This document shows positions 26,203 through 34,107 of a stretch of DNA of 36,461 nt, one piece after another; position 1 is the first letter of the stretch; each line of letters starts with the position of its first letter. A program made the position numbers and the translations under genes. Origin of the DNA: Bacteroidia bacterium (GTDB taxonomy: Bacteria; Bacteroidota; Bacteroidia; NS11-12g; UBA955); the NCBI GenBank assembly GCA_020853295.1, contig JADYZD010000294.1, positions 1 through 36,461 of the forward strand, written 5' to 3'. Under the pieces are notes generated by a model. It was not told where the DNA came from and searched no databases. It saw nothing but the letters and a program-made list of their open reading frames with translations.

Positions 26203-26255
26203 AAGTTTATAGTTTATAGTTTATAGTTGACAGTTTATAGTTGACAGTTAATAGT
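26203..26255. repeat. Short tandem repeat of AGTTTATAGTTGAC
   Basis: Units and half-units of AGTTTATAGTTGAC begin 12 nt after the stop of the glycine-rich lipoprotein gene. It is the same unit as at 16422-16485. It fills most of the spacer before the next gene. Confidence 0.75.
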
Positions 26256-26284
26256 TCATTTTATGAAAAATTAAACCGATAAAT

Positions 26285-26968
26285 ATGAAGTACTTTTATT
26301 CAATATTATTATTGGTTATTTCACAAACAGAATGCTTTTCACAAAAGAGCATTACTATTTATCAAGATAGTTTAAATTTTGTTGAAATTAGTCCAAAAGA
26401 TGAATTTATTCAAGTTCAATGCACCATGTTTGGTAAAATGTGCAGAATGGAAATCGGTCCTGATTATATACATAGTCAAAATTCAATACTCACATTTCAT
26501 ATGGATTATGAAGACATCAATAGGAACTATTTTATTGCTCCTGCTACTTATTACAACGATAATGGAATTAGAAAAGATACAATTCCTGTTGACTTTAAAA
26601 TCAAAACGCCCAAAATATCATCTGACAGCTCGGTTCAAATTGCATTAGGTGCAAATATGATTACTGTAGATCACGATTTTATTTCAATTTTATATAATAA
26701 TTGGTATCTCCAATCAATAAATGAGAATATAGCATTATCTGCACTAATTCACCATAAAAGTGATAAAATTAATTTCATAGTGATACAACCTGCATTTAAT
26801 GATTCAAACAGTAATTTATTTGTTATTTGGGTAAACGTAAAAGTTGGGGTACGAATGTCTAGCGCAAAAATCAGGATAGAATGCCAAAACCCATATAATA
26901 CGAAAAGAAAAGTACACAATTTAAAAATTCATAAACGCAAGGGTAAGCGCACAAAGGTATATTTTTAA
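26285..26968 (+). CDS. Orphan exported protein
   Basis: This 227-residue protein has a signal peptide (MKYFYSILLLVISQTECFSQ). The mature part (ITIYQDSLNFVEISPKDE onward) is rich in Ile, Asn and Asp, looks mostly beta-stranded, and ends in a strongly basic tail (KRKVHNLKIHKRKGKRTK). I recognise no family and no T9SS sorting domain, so it may stay in the periplasm. The gene is more AT-rich than the genes on either side, consistent with a recently acquired or fast-evolving accessory gene. It is flanked by a short tandem repeat upstream and a disrupted lipoprotein gene downstream. The following spacer (26969-27172) is AT-rich and shows nothing else. Confidence 0.7.
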   Translation: MKYFYSILLLVISQTECFSQKSITIYQDSLNFVEISPKDEFIQVQCTMFGKMCRMEIGPDYIHSQNSILTFHMDYEDINRNYFIAPATYYNDNGIRKDTIPVDFKIKTPKISSDSSVQIALGANMITVDHDFISILYNNWYLQSINENIALSALIHHKSDKINFIVIQPAFNDSNSNLFVIWVNVKVGVRMSSAKIRIECQNPYNTKRKVHNLKIHKRKGKRTKVYF

Positions 26969-27172
26969 GAATTTTAGTTAGTTCTGTGTTTTTTTAGAAA
27001 ATCGCATGTTCATTTTTGCATAATGTTGGAAACACTAATTCCAGTTGCCAATTGCGTATTAATATGAATTTTACTAAATTGCATTTTGATGCTGTCAAAC
27101 GAGGGATGGGTAATTAACTTGCTAATATTCAAACCTTTGTTTGTATTCACCAATCAAAAGTAACAATTTGCT

Positions 27173-27730
27173 ATGAAAACCATGAAGTACTTGTGCATTC
27201 CATTTCTAATTGTAATGAGTTGTAATAACTCTCAGAAGAGGTTATCTATGTTAGCAACTGAGAAGACGCCAAGTACAAATGGACCAAAAATTTGAGAGTA
27301 TTTTATTAATTCAGGGAATGACTCTACTAAACGGTCAAAAGAGATAGTTTTGTTTACCCATAATCAATTTACGAATAAATTTGAATTGTTGCATATTTAT
27401 AAGCTCAATAGCAGCGTGATTTTTCAATTCTATGATTCTTTGAACAATTTTGAGTGGGAATATTTTCAAAATGACCATGGATTGATGAATTATAGGGTAC
27501 AAAATAAGAAGAGCAGAACCAATACAAAGGAAATTTTAAATTTGTTGACAAAGGATATATTTATAAACCCAAAACTGATCAACAAGGATGGAACTGGAAC
27601 TGTATTGGGTTTGATGTATAATTATCAAGGAGATGTTCGGCACATTCAACATAAAGTTGTGCCTGAATTTAACTTACAGAAATATTTTAGGCGAACAGAT
27701 AGTTTGCCAATGTTATTGATGGAAAAATGA
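27173..27730 (+). pseudogene. Small lipoprotein gene interrupted by an in-frame TGA
   Basis: ATG 27173 opens MKTMKYLCIPFLIVMSCNNS, a clear lipoprotein signal with lipobox IVMSC. After 40 codons a TGA stops the frame at 27293-27295. The same frame stays open afterwards for 144 codons to the stop at 27728-27730, including all of the 126-residue track ORF that begins with TTG at 27350. The continuing part (KEIVLFTHNQFTNKFELL... to SLPMLLMEK) has normal protein composition. This points to a gene of about 184 residues broken by one nonsense change, or to a sequencing error. No family is recognised. Because both halves are in frame, no indel is needed to explain it. Confidence 0.7.
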
Positions 27731-27785
27731 TTGTTTAGAATTCAAAATTTTAAGGCGAAATACGCAATTTAGATTTTAGAGCTTA

Positions 27786-27908
27786 GAATTAATCCTTAAT
27801 CCTTAATCCTTAATAATTGATAATTAATTATTGATCCCGATGCTCCACTTCGTTCCGATCGTGGATGAATTCCGCCAACCAAAATTTGTTCGTTCCTCCA
27901 AATTTTGG
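27786..27908. repeat. Simple repeats and a 10-bp inverted repeat in the spacer after rel
   Basis: Three tandem CCTTAAT units lie near 27795-27815. A palindromic AT block (AATAATTGATAATTAATTATT) follows. Further on, CCAAAATTTG (27879-27888) pairs perfectly with CAAATTTTGG (27899-27908) across a 10-nt loop. The last hairpin lies 9 nt after the rel stop on the minus strand but has no U-run, so it is only a doubtful terminator. Confidence 0.6.
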
Positions 27909-27916
27909 GGCGTCAT

Positions 27917-30160
27917 TCAGTCATCCAACCTCTTCACCTCTATATACTGGTGCGTGCCTTTGATTTTTTCCATCAATTGTTCTAAGTGCTCTACATTTAA
28001 CAAAAACACTTCCAATTGCCCCTCAAATGTGCCATCGTCTTTTCCACGAATATTGATGCTTTTCATATTTACCTCCATATCCTTAGAAATGATGTCTGTA
28101 ATTCTGCTTACAATTCCCACATCATCTATACCACTTACACTTAGTTTTGCTTCAAATGGCTTGTTGTAACCATCGGTGCGCCAAAGTGTAGGTATAATGC
28201 GGTAACCGTATTGGCTCATCAAACGTGTGGCATTCGGACAATTTACCCGGTGCACTTTTACACCTTCTCCTACAGTGATAAAACCAAAAATGGAATCTCC
28301 AGGCAAGGGGTTGCAGCATTTGGCCAAACTGTAATCCATTTCAAAATCATCTCCAATTACAATCATTCCGGTAGCCGGTTTTTTGCGTTCTGTAACCGGT
28401 TTTTTCTTTTTGTTTTCGGGCTGTTTGGTTTCAGAAATTTCAGATTTTACGCCCTTGTTACTCAGAATTTCAGCAAAACGCAATTTTTCCGATTTAATAT
28501 CGCCCATTGCCACTGCATGGTAGAACTCTGCAGCACTGCCCATATTGAAATATTTGGTTAAAATGGCAATGTTTTTTTCATTAAAAACTTGGTCCTGGTT
28601 TTTTAATTTTCTTTCAATTATTTCTTTGCCCAGTGACGATTGTTTGCTCTTTTCCGCTTTTAGGTGTTCCCTGATTTTACTCTTTGCCCTGCCTGTGATT
28701 ACAATATGCAACCAATCAGGATTTACCCTGGGTTTTTGGGTAGTAATAATTTCTACAATATCCCCATTTTTTACCACATGGTTTATGGGAACCAATTTGT
28801 TGTTCACCTTAGCGCCAATGGTACTTTTGCCCACTTCACTGTGAATGGCAAATGCAAAGTCCAAAGCCGTTGACCCAATAGGCAAATTCTTTACATCTCC
28901 CTTTGGGGTAAATATGTAAATTTCTTCTCCTAAAACAGAAAATTTAAACTCACTCACCAAATCAAGGGCTGATAAGTCTTTGTTTTCAAGGGTTTCTTTT
29001 ACCAAATTTAACCAGTTCTCAAAAGCAGCATCTTGTGGGGTAGAAACCTCGTTGCCTTGTTTGTATTTCCAGTGCGCTGCCAAACCACGTTCGGCAATGT
29101 CATTCATCCTTTTGCTGCGAATTTGCACTTCCACCCAACGTCCCATGGGACCTAAAACAGTTGTATGCAAAGCCTCATAACCATTGCTCTTAGGATGGCT
29201 TAACCAATCGCGCAACCTGTTGGTATGCGACCTGTATTTGTCGCTGATAATGGAATACACTTTCCAGCAATCGGCTTTTTCCAAAAAATATGGTGAATTG
29301 ACCACAATACGCACAGCAAAAATGTCGAACACTTCTTCGAAAGGAATGTTCTGTTTCTTCATTTTTTGGGCGATGCTGTAAATGCTTTTTGGCCTTCCCT
29401 GTATTTCAGTAATTTCCAATCCTGATTTTTGTAATTCTATATTGATTGGCTCAATAAATTCTTTAATATATTTCTGCCTGCTATTTTTACTTTCTGCAAT
29501 TTTACCGCTAATTTCTTTGTACAATTCTGGCTCGGTGTATTTCAGTGCCAGGTCTTCCATTTCTGTTTTTACAGCATACAAACCCAGCCTGTGGGCAAGA
29601 GGTGCATAAATGTACAAGGTTTCAGATGCGATTTTCAAACGGGTTTTTTCAGATACCGTTCCAAGGGTGCGCATATTGTGCAGCCTGTCGCACAATTTAA
29701 TTAAAATCACCCTTAAATCTTCACCCAAAGTGAGCAGCATTTTTTTGAAATTTTCTGCTTGAATGCTGCTGTCTTTTTCTACAGTATCAAATACGGTGGA
29801 AATCTTGGTAAGCCCATCGATAATGGAGGCGATTTTAGTACCGAACTTTTGTTCGATATCTTCTACCGTATATTCGGTATCTTCTACCACATCGTGCATA
29901 AGAGCACAAGCTGCGGAAGTAGCACCCAATCCCAATTCGCCCACTGCAATTTGGGCCACCGCTAAGGGGTGAAATATATAAGGTTCACCGCTTTTTCTTA
30001 GGGTACCTTCATGTGCCTTGGCGGCTAGGTCAAAAGCATCACGAACCACTGCGAGTTTTTGTCCGCGGTGTTCTTTTCCAAGGGTGCGCAACAACAACCG
30101 ATACTCTTTTAGGAGTTCTTTTTTGTATTGGCTATATGTTTCACCGTCTAATAAAGGCAT
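27917..30160 (-). CDS. Bifunctional (p)ppGpp synthetase/hydrolase (Rel/SpoT)
   Basis: This 747-residue long-form RSH enzyme makes and degrades the stringent-response alarmone (p)ppGpp in the cytoplasm. The HD hydrolase domain (about 40-190) has YIFHPLAVA with His64 and the HD pair in LMHDVVEDT (88-95). The synthetase domain (about 250-360) has GRPKSIYSIAQKMKK and RDWLSHPKSNGYEALHT. A TGS domain (about 415-475) has FTPKGDVKNLPIGSTALDFAF, and a C-terminal ACT domain (about 668-745) has GIDDVGIVSRITDIIS. Both hydrolase and synthetase motifs look intact, so dual activity is expected. The single Bacteroidota RSH is usually called Rel or SpoT, so no symbol is fixed. It follows the M20 peptidase gene after only 12 bp, probably in one transcript. 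Confidence 0.95.
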   Translation of the reverse strand: MPLLDGETYSQYKKELLKEYRLLLRTLGKEHRGQKLAVVRDAFDLAAKAHEGTLRKSGEPYIFHPLAVAQIAVGELGLGATSAACALMHDVVEDTEYTVEDIEQKFGTKIASIIDGLTKISTVFDTVEKDSSIQAENFKKMLLTLGEDLRVILIKLCDRLHNMRTLGTVSEKTRLKIASETLYIYAPLAHRLGLYAVKTEMEDLALKYTEPELYKEISGKIAESKNSRQKYIKEFIEPINIELQKSGLEITEIQGRPKSIYSIAQKMKKQNIPFEEVFDIFAVRIVVNSPYFLEKADCWKVYSIISDKYRSHTNRLRDWLSHPKSNGYEALHTTVLGPMGRWVEVQIRSKRMNDIAERGLAAHWKYKQGNEVSTPQDAAFENWLNLVKETLENKDLSALDLVSEFKFSVLGEEIYIFTPKGDVKNLPIGSTALDFAFAIHSEVGKSTIGAKVNNKLVPINHVVKNGDIVEIITTQKPRVNPDWLHIVITGRAKSKIREHLKAEKSKQSSLGKEIIERKLKNQDQVFNEKNIAILTKYFNMGSAAEFYHAVAMGDIKSEKLRFAEILSNKGVKSEISETKQPENKKKKPVTERKKPATGMIVIGDDFEMDYSLAKCCNPLPGDSIFGFITVGEGVKVHRVNCPNATRLMSQYGYRIIPTLWRTDGYNKPFEAKLSVSGIDDVGIVSRITDIISKDMEVNMKSINIRGKDDGTFEGQLEVFLLNVEHLEQLMEKIKGTHQYIEVKRLDD

Positions 30161-30172
30161 GCCAAAATGATA

Positions 30173-31540
30173 TTAACAGCTCAGTTTATGGAAATGTTCA
30201 AAAAAACGGGGAATGGTTTCAATTCCTTTAAAATAGTTAAATATGCCATAGTGCTCATTGGGGGAATGTAGTGCATCACTATCAAGGCCAAAACCCATTA
30301 ATACCACTTTGGTTTCCAATTCTTTTTCGAAAAGCGCCACTATGGGAATGCTACCACCACCGCGGGTTGGAATGGGTTCAACACCAAAGGTGTCTTTCAT
30401 GGCAGCTGCGGCAGCTTTATACGCAATACTATCGGTTGGGGTGAGCACAGGTTCGCCACCATGGTGGGGCATTACTTTTACAGTAACTCCTTCAGGTGCA
30501 ATGGAGGTAAAGTGTTTGCTAAACAATTCGGTTATTTCAGCACTGCTTTGGTTGGGCACCAAGCGCATGGATATTTTGGCAAAAGCTTTTGAAGGCAACA
30601 CCGTTTTTGATCCTTCTCCAATATAACCGCCCCATATGCCATTTACATCTAGTGTGGGCCTAATTCCGGTGCGTTCTATGGTAGTAAATCCTTTTTCTCC
30701 CACTACGGCATGAATGCCCAAGTCGGCCATATATTCTTGCTCATCATAAGGAATTTTAGCCATAGCCTCACGTTCAGCTGCCGGAGTTTCAAGTACATTG
30801 TTGTAAAAACCAGGAATGGTAATGTGCTTATTTTCATCGTGCAAGGAGGCAATCATATTACATAGAATATTGATGGGATTTGCCACAGCTCCTCCATAAA
30901 CGCCGCTATGCAAGTCGCGGTTTGGACCAGTAACTTCCACTTCCAAATAACTCAGTCCCCTCAGTCCAATATCAATGCTAGGCACATCATTGGCCACCAT
31001 AGAAGTGTCGCTAATTAAAATGACATCTGCCTTCAATTTTTGTTTGTTGGCTATACAAAAAGGACCCAGGTTACTGCTGCCAACTTCTTCTTCGCCTTCA
31101 ATCATAAATTTGATATTACAGGGCAAAGTGTTGGTTTTCATCATGGTTTCAAAAGCCTTTACATGCATAAAAAATTGGCCTTTGTCATCGGCTGCACCAC
31201 GGGCATATATTTTTCCGTCGCGCACATTGGGTTCAAAGGCGGGCGTGGTCCACAACTCATCTGGAGCAGAGGGTTGAACATCATAATGGCCGTAAACCAG
31301 CACTGTAGGTAAATTGGGGTCGATGATTTTTTCACCGTAAACAATAGGATGCCCCTTGGTGGGTTCAATACTCACATTTTCGGCACCTGCTTGTGTAAGG
31401 TGCTGGGCAACTGCAGCAGCACATTTTTGCACATCATTGGCAAAAGCGGTATCGGCACTAATGCTGGGAATGCGCAATAAGTCGAACAATTCATTCAAAA
31501 ACCGGTCTTTATTTTCCTCTATATATGCTTTCTGGTCCAT
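30173..31540 (-). CDS. M20-family dipeptidase/metallopeptidase
   Basis: This 455-residue cytoplasmic di-zinc peptidase has YGHYDVQP (83-90, His85/Asp87), RGAADDKGQ (114-122, bridging Asp) and EGEEEVGSSNL (148-158, catalytic and metal-binding Glu). HSGVYGGAVANP and RGGGSIPIV follow in the lid and C-terminal lobe. The order matches M20 dipeptidases of the CNDP/DapE-related group. The exact substrate cannot be read from sequence; short peptides are most likely. The ORF-track start at 31810 adds 90 residues overlapping the divergent gene, and MDQKAYIEENKDRFLNEL at 31540 fits the family. It is the first gene of a probable two-gene unit with rel. Confidence 0.92.
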   Translation of the reverse strand: MDQKAYIEENKDRFLNELFDLLRIPSISADTAFANDVQKCAAAVAQHLTQAGAENVSIEPTKGHPIVYGEKIIDPNLPTVLVYGHYDVQPSAPDELWTTPAFEPNVRDGKIYARGAADDKGQFFMHVKAFETMMKTNTLPCNIKFMIEGEEEVGSSNLGPFCIANKQKLKADVILISDTSMVANDVPSIDIGLRGLSYLEVEVTGPNRDLHSGVYGGAVANPINILCNMIASLHDENKHITIPGFYNNVLETPAAEREAMAKIPYDEQEYMADLGIHAVVGEKGFTTIERTGIRPTLDVNGIWGGYIGEGSKTVLPSKAFAKISMRLVPNQSSAEITELFSKHFTSIAPEGVTVKVMPHHGGEPVLTPTDSIAYKAAAAAMKDTFGVEPIPTRGGGSIPIVALFEKELETKVVLMGFGLDSDALHSPNEHYGIFNYFKGIETIPRFFEHFHKLSC

Positions 31541-31665
31541 AGGGTCGCAAGTTACATAAGGCAATTTGCCTGTAAAAGCAATTGTGACTAAATCCTCTGT
31601 GGAAAGGGTGAATAGAAGATAAATTTCGCATTCTGCCCTTAAAAGTGTACATTTTGGTACTGGGT

Positions 31666-31697
31666 TTGCAAGGTTTGGAGGAATAGGAGTAAATTTG
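31666..31697 (+). promoter_or_regulatory. Promoter of the MORN-TonB/CDF operon
   Basis: TTTG (31666-31669) is followed after 20 nt by TAAATTTG (31690-31697), a full match to the Bacteroidota consensus with ideal spacing. It ends 9 nt before ATG 31707. This is the best promoter in the window. Confidence 0.7.
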
Positions 31698-31706
31698 AAC
31701 TTACAA

Positions 31707-32828
31707 ATGCGAGGGTTTAAAAAAGGGTGGCTGGCAGCGTTTTTCATCCTGGTGGTATCTGTGAAGTTGGGCGCACAAGTGCAAAAGCAAACCTTGTATG
31801 TCGACCACAATTACCGTGCAGTATCTAAAGAAAGGGATGCCGCTTTTACCGTTTATGTTTGGGAAACCGGCGATACGGTTCGTTTTGAATCTTACAGCAT
31901 TTCTCCCCGCATTAAATCTGAAGAAGGCTATTATCCCAAAGGAGAAGGTTATGATCTTAGAAATTGTCAACTCAAACGTTTTTGGCCCAACGGCAACTTA
32001 AGGTCTAAGGGAGAATTAAAGCACAGTTGGAATGAAGGAATATGGGAGTATTTTGATGAAGAAGGTACCATATATTCTGAGGTGGCCTATAAAGATGGAG
32101 TGATTCATGGTGATGCAAAGCGTTACTATAAAAATGGATTGGCCAAAACCTTTACTTATGTCAAAAACATCAGAGAAGGAGAGAGCATTTATTTTGATTC
32201 AACTGGCCGCATTTATGCTGTTTGCAATTACCACAACGACTCATTACACGGCATTTGCATTGAATATTTTGAAACTGGAATTATCAAAAGAAAAGCCAAT
32301 TATCAATATGGAGTGTTGAGTACCGATACCCAATATTACGAAAATGGGAATGTATTTAATTGCGAATCATACGACAGCAAAGGCTTGGTGCATGGGCGCT
32401 GTATGATGTTGTTGCCCTCGGGTAAAATTGCCAGGTATGATGAATATTCGCATGGGGATTTGTTGCAAAACAACTGTGTGCACCCGCTAGCTGATGCCGA
32501 TTATGAAGGCGATGATTGTCCGGAAAGACTGCGTGAAGCCAACTATCCTGGTGGAAAAGAGAAGTTTAATGAGTTTATTAATGCCAATCAGGATTACCCC
32601 GAAGAAGCCATGAAATGGAAACAACAAGGCTTGGTGGTTATGGATATTCACATCAATAAATATGGGGCAATTGTTGAAGTAACTCCTGAAAATATTATCC
32701 CAATGGGATTTGGCTTAGAGAAAGAGTGCGAAAGGCTTTTGGGCATGCTTAAAAAATTCGAACCCAAACAATTGAACGGAAAATACATTCCATCGCACAT
32801 GAGTATCCCTTTTGTGTTTATTTTGTAA
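31707..32828 (+). CDS. Exported MORN-repeat protein with C-terminal TonB-like domain
   Basis: This 373-residue protein has a signal peptide or N-anchor (MRGFKKGWLAAFFILVVSVKLGAQ). Residues about 90-250 carry MORN/YwqK-type repeats: FWPNGNLRSKGELKH, WEYFDEEGTIYSEVAYKDG, RYYKNGLAKTFTYVKN, EYFETGIIKRKANYQ and YYENGNVFNCESYD. The C-terminal region (about 278-373) resembles a TonB C-terminal domain: YPGGKEKFNEFI, YPEEAMKWKQQGLVVMDIHINKYG and a final IPFVFIL. Similar MORN/TonB-C pairings occur in Bacteroidota, but their role is not established. It lacks the Pro-rich linker and classical TonB anchor, so energy transduction is doubtful. ATG 31707 is used because the ORF-track TTG lies in the -7 box. 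It leads a close-packed run with two downstream genes. Confidence 0.85.
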   Translation: MRGFKKGWLAAFFILVVSVKLGAQVQKQTLYVDHNYRAVSKERDAAFTVYVWETGDTVRFESYSISPRIKSEEGYYPKGEGYDLRNCQLKRFWPNGNLRSKGELKHSWNEGIWEYFDEEGTIYSEVAYKDGVIHGDAKRYYKNGLAKTFTYVKNIREGESIYFDSTGRIYAVCNYHNDSLHGICIEYFETGIIKRKANYQYGVLSTDTQYYENGNVFNCESYDSKGLVHGRCMMLLPSGKIARYDEYSHGDLLQNNCVHPLADADYEGDDCPERLREANYPGGKEKFNEFINANQDYPEEAMKWKQQGLVVMDIHINKYGAIVEVTPENIIPMGFGLEKECERLLGMLKKFEPKQLNGKYIPSHMSIPFVFIL

Positions 32829-32834
32829 CCCATA

Positions 32835-33017
32835 ATGAACGATACTGCAAGAATATCTGTTGACACATTTAAAATGAACTTGTTTATATGGGAAGTAATC
32901 ATAGCTGCAATTGTATTTACTGCAGCTTGGTTTATTCTTAAAAAGTTTAAAGAAAATGAAATGAAGGCCAAAGAAGAGAACAAAAAATTCAATAAAGGCC
33001 AATCGGGTCCTCAGTAA
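32835..33017 (+). CDS. Small single-pass membrane protein (60 residues)
   Basis: A 60-residue ORF sits 6 bp after the MORN-TonB gene and 3 bp before the CDF transporter gene. That tight fit supports its being real. It has one strong transmembrane helix (FIWEVIIAAIVFTAAWFIL, about 17-35). A charged cytoplasmic-type tail rich in Lys and Glu (KKFKENEMKAKEENKKF) and a GQSGPQ end follow. No family is recognised. It may be a small partner of the transporter or of the MORN protein; that is inference from position only. Confidence 0.7.
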   Translation: MNDTARISVDTFKMNLFIWEVIIAAIVFTAAWFILKKFKENEMKAKEENKKFNKGQSGPQ

Positions 33018-33020
33018 TTC

Positions 33021-34019
33021 ATGAATTTACAACACCAGCAAAATATTCGCGCACAACGTTTGGTGGTGGTTACCTCTTTGGTGTTGTTTGCGGCCAAACT
33101 CTATGCTTGGTATATTACCGATTCAGTAGCAGTGCTGTCTGATGCCTTGGAGAGCATTGTAAATGTAGTCAGTGGTTTTTTTGGCTTGTACAGTTTGTAT
33201 TTATCGTCATTGCCCAAAGATAAAAATCACCCGTATGGACATGGTAAAGTAGAATTTCTTTCGGCAGGTGTGGAAGGAATCATGATTTCTATTGCGGGTT
33301 TCATTATCATTTATAAAAGTATTTTGGGTTTGCAAAATATGCATACTCCGCAATCTTTAAATTTAGGTTTGTGGATTATCACGGGTTCGGCAATTGTGAA
33401 TTTTTTTATTGGCAGAATCGCATTGATAAATGGCAAGAAAAACAATAGTTTGGCATTAATTGCCAGCGGCAAACATTTACAAACAGATACCATTTCTACC
33501 TTGGGAATTGTAGTGGGATTGTTGGTGTTCAAATTTACAGGTTGGTTTTGGGTAGATCCAGCAGTGGCCATCGTTTTGGCATTTGTAATTATCTACCATG
33601 GTTTTAAAATCGTACGCCAAAGTGTGGCCGGAATTATGGATGAATCGGATTCTACCTTGCTCATAGAAATGGTGGCGTATTTAAACAAAAATAGAAGCGA
33701 AAATTGGGTGGATTTGCACAATTTAAGGATTATAAAATACGGCAGTGTATTGCACCTCGATTGCCATTTAACTGTACCTTGGTATTTGAATGTTCATGAA
33801 GCGCATGATGAAGTAGATAGGCTGCAGCATTTGTTGCAATCTCAATATGGTGATAGCGTGGAGTTGTTTGTACATACCGACGGTTGCCTCGATTTTTCAT
33901 GCCGCATTTGCGACAAACAAAACTGTGGAGTACGCCAACATCCATTTGAAAAGCGAATGGAGTGGAATATGGATTTGATTTCTTCCAATTCTAAGCACCG
34001 CATTCCTGCTGCGCAATAA
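33021..34019 (+). CDS. Cation diffusion facilitator (CDF) metal transporter
   Basis: This 332-residue inner-membrane cation/proton antiporter has about six TM helices in residues 10-215. HPYGHGKVEF (70-79) and ASGKHLQTDTIST (148-160) match the CDF fold; His152 and Asp156 give the TM5 HxxxD metal pair. In TM2 the usual H/DxxxD pair is replaced by SDALESIVN, so Glu44 and Asn48 occupy those positions, as in one subgroup of bacterial CDF proteins. The cytoplasmic domain (about 215-290) is followed by a Cys-rich end with Cys289, Cys294, Cys297 and Cys302, which could bind metal. Substrate (Zn, Fe, Mn or other) cannot be decided. It is third in the operon, 3 bp after the small membrane protein. Confidence 0.92.
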   Translation: MNLQHQQNIRAQRLVVVTSLVLFAAKLYAWYITDSVAVLSDALESIVNVVSGFFGLYSLYLSSLPKDKNHPYGHGKVEFLSAGVEGIMISIAGFIIIYKSILGLQNMHTPQSLNLGLWIITGSAIVNFFIGRIALINGKKNNSLALIASGKHLQTDTISTLGIVVGLLVFKFTGWFWVDPAVAIVLAFVIIYHGFKIVRQSVAGIMDESDSTLLIEMVAYLNKNRSENWVDLHNLRIIKYGSVLHLDCHLTVPWYLNVHEAHDEVDRLQHLLQSQYGDSVELFVHTDGCLDFSCRICDKQNCGVRQHPFEKRMEWNMDLISSNSKHRIPAAQ

Positions 34020-34093
34020 CCAGTTTATCCCAGAATTTCCTAATTTTTGTCTGAATCCTTTCGCAAGAAAACCTGATGAAATGCGAAAACTCT

Positions 34094-34101
34094 TATATTT
34101 G
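34094..34101 (+). promoter_or_regulatory. -7 element TATATTTG of the receptor gene
   Basis: A full TAnnTTTG match ends 6 nt before ATG 34108. It favours that ATG over the in-frame ATG at 34081, which lies upstream of the box. No clear -33 TTG was seen. Confidence 0.4.
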
Positions 34102-34107
34102 AAGCGT

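Noticed and set aside
31541-31810. N-terminal extension of the M20 peptidase ORF
   Set aside because: It overlaps the promoter and start of the divergent operon, and the family begins at MDQKAYIEEN.
34081-34107. Upstream ATG (MRKLLYLKR) as start of the last receptor
   Set aside because: It lies before the TAnnTTTG box at 34094-34101, and the signal peptide is complete from ATG 34108. It is kept as an alternative start only.
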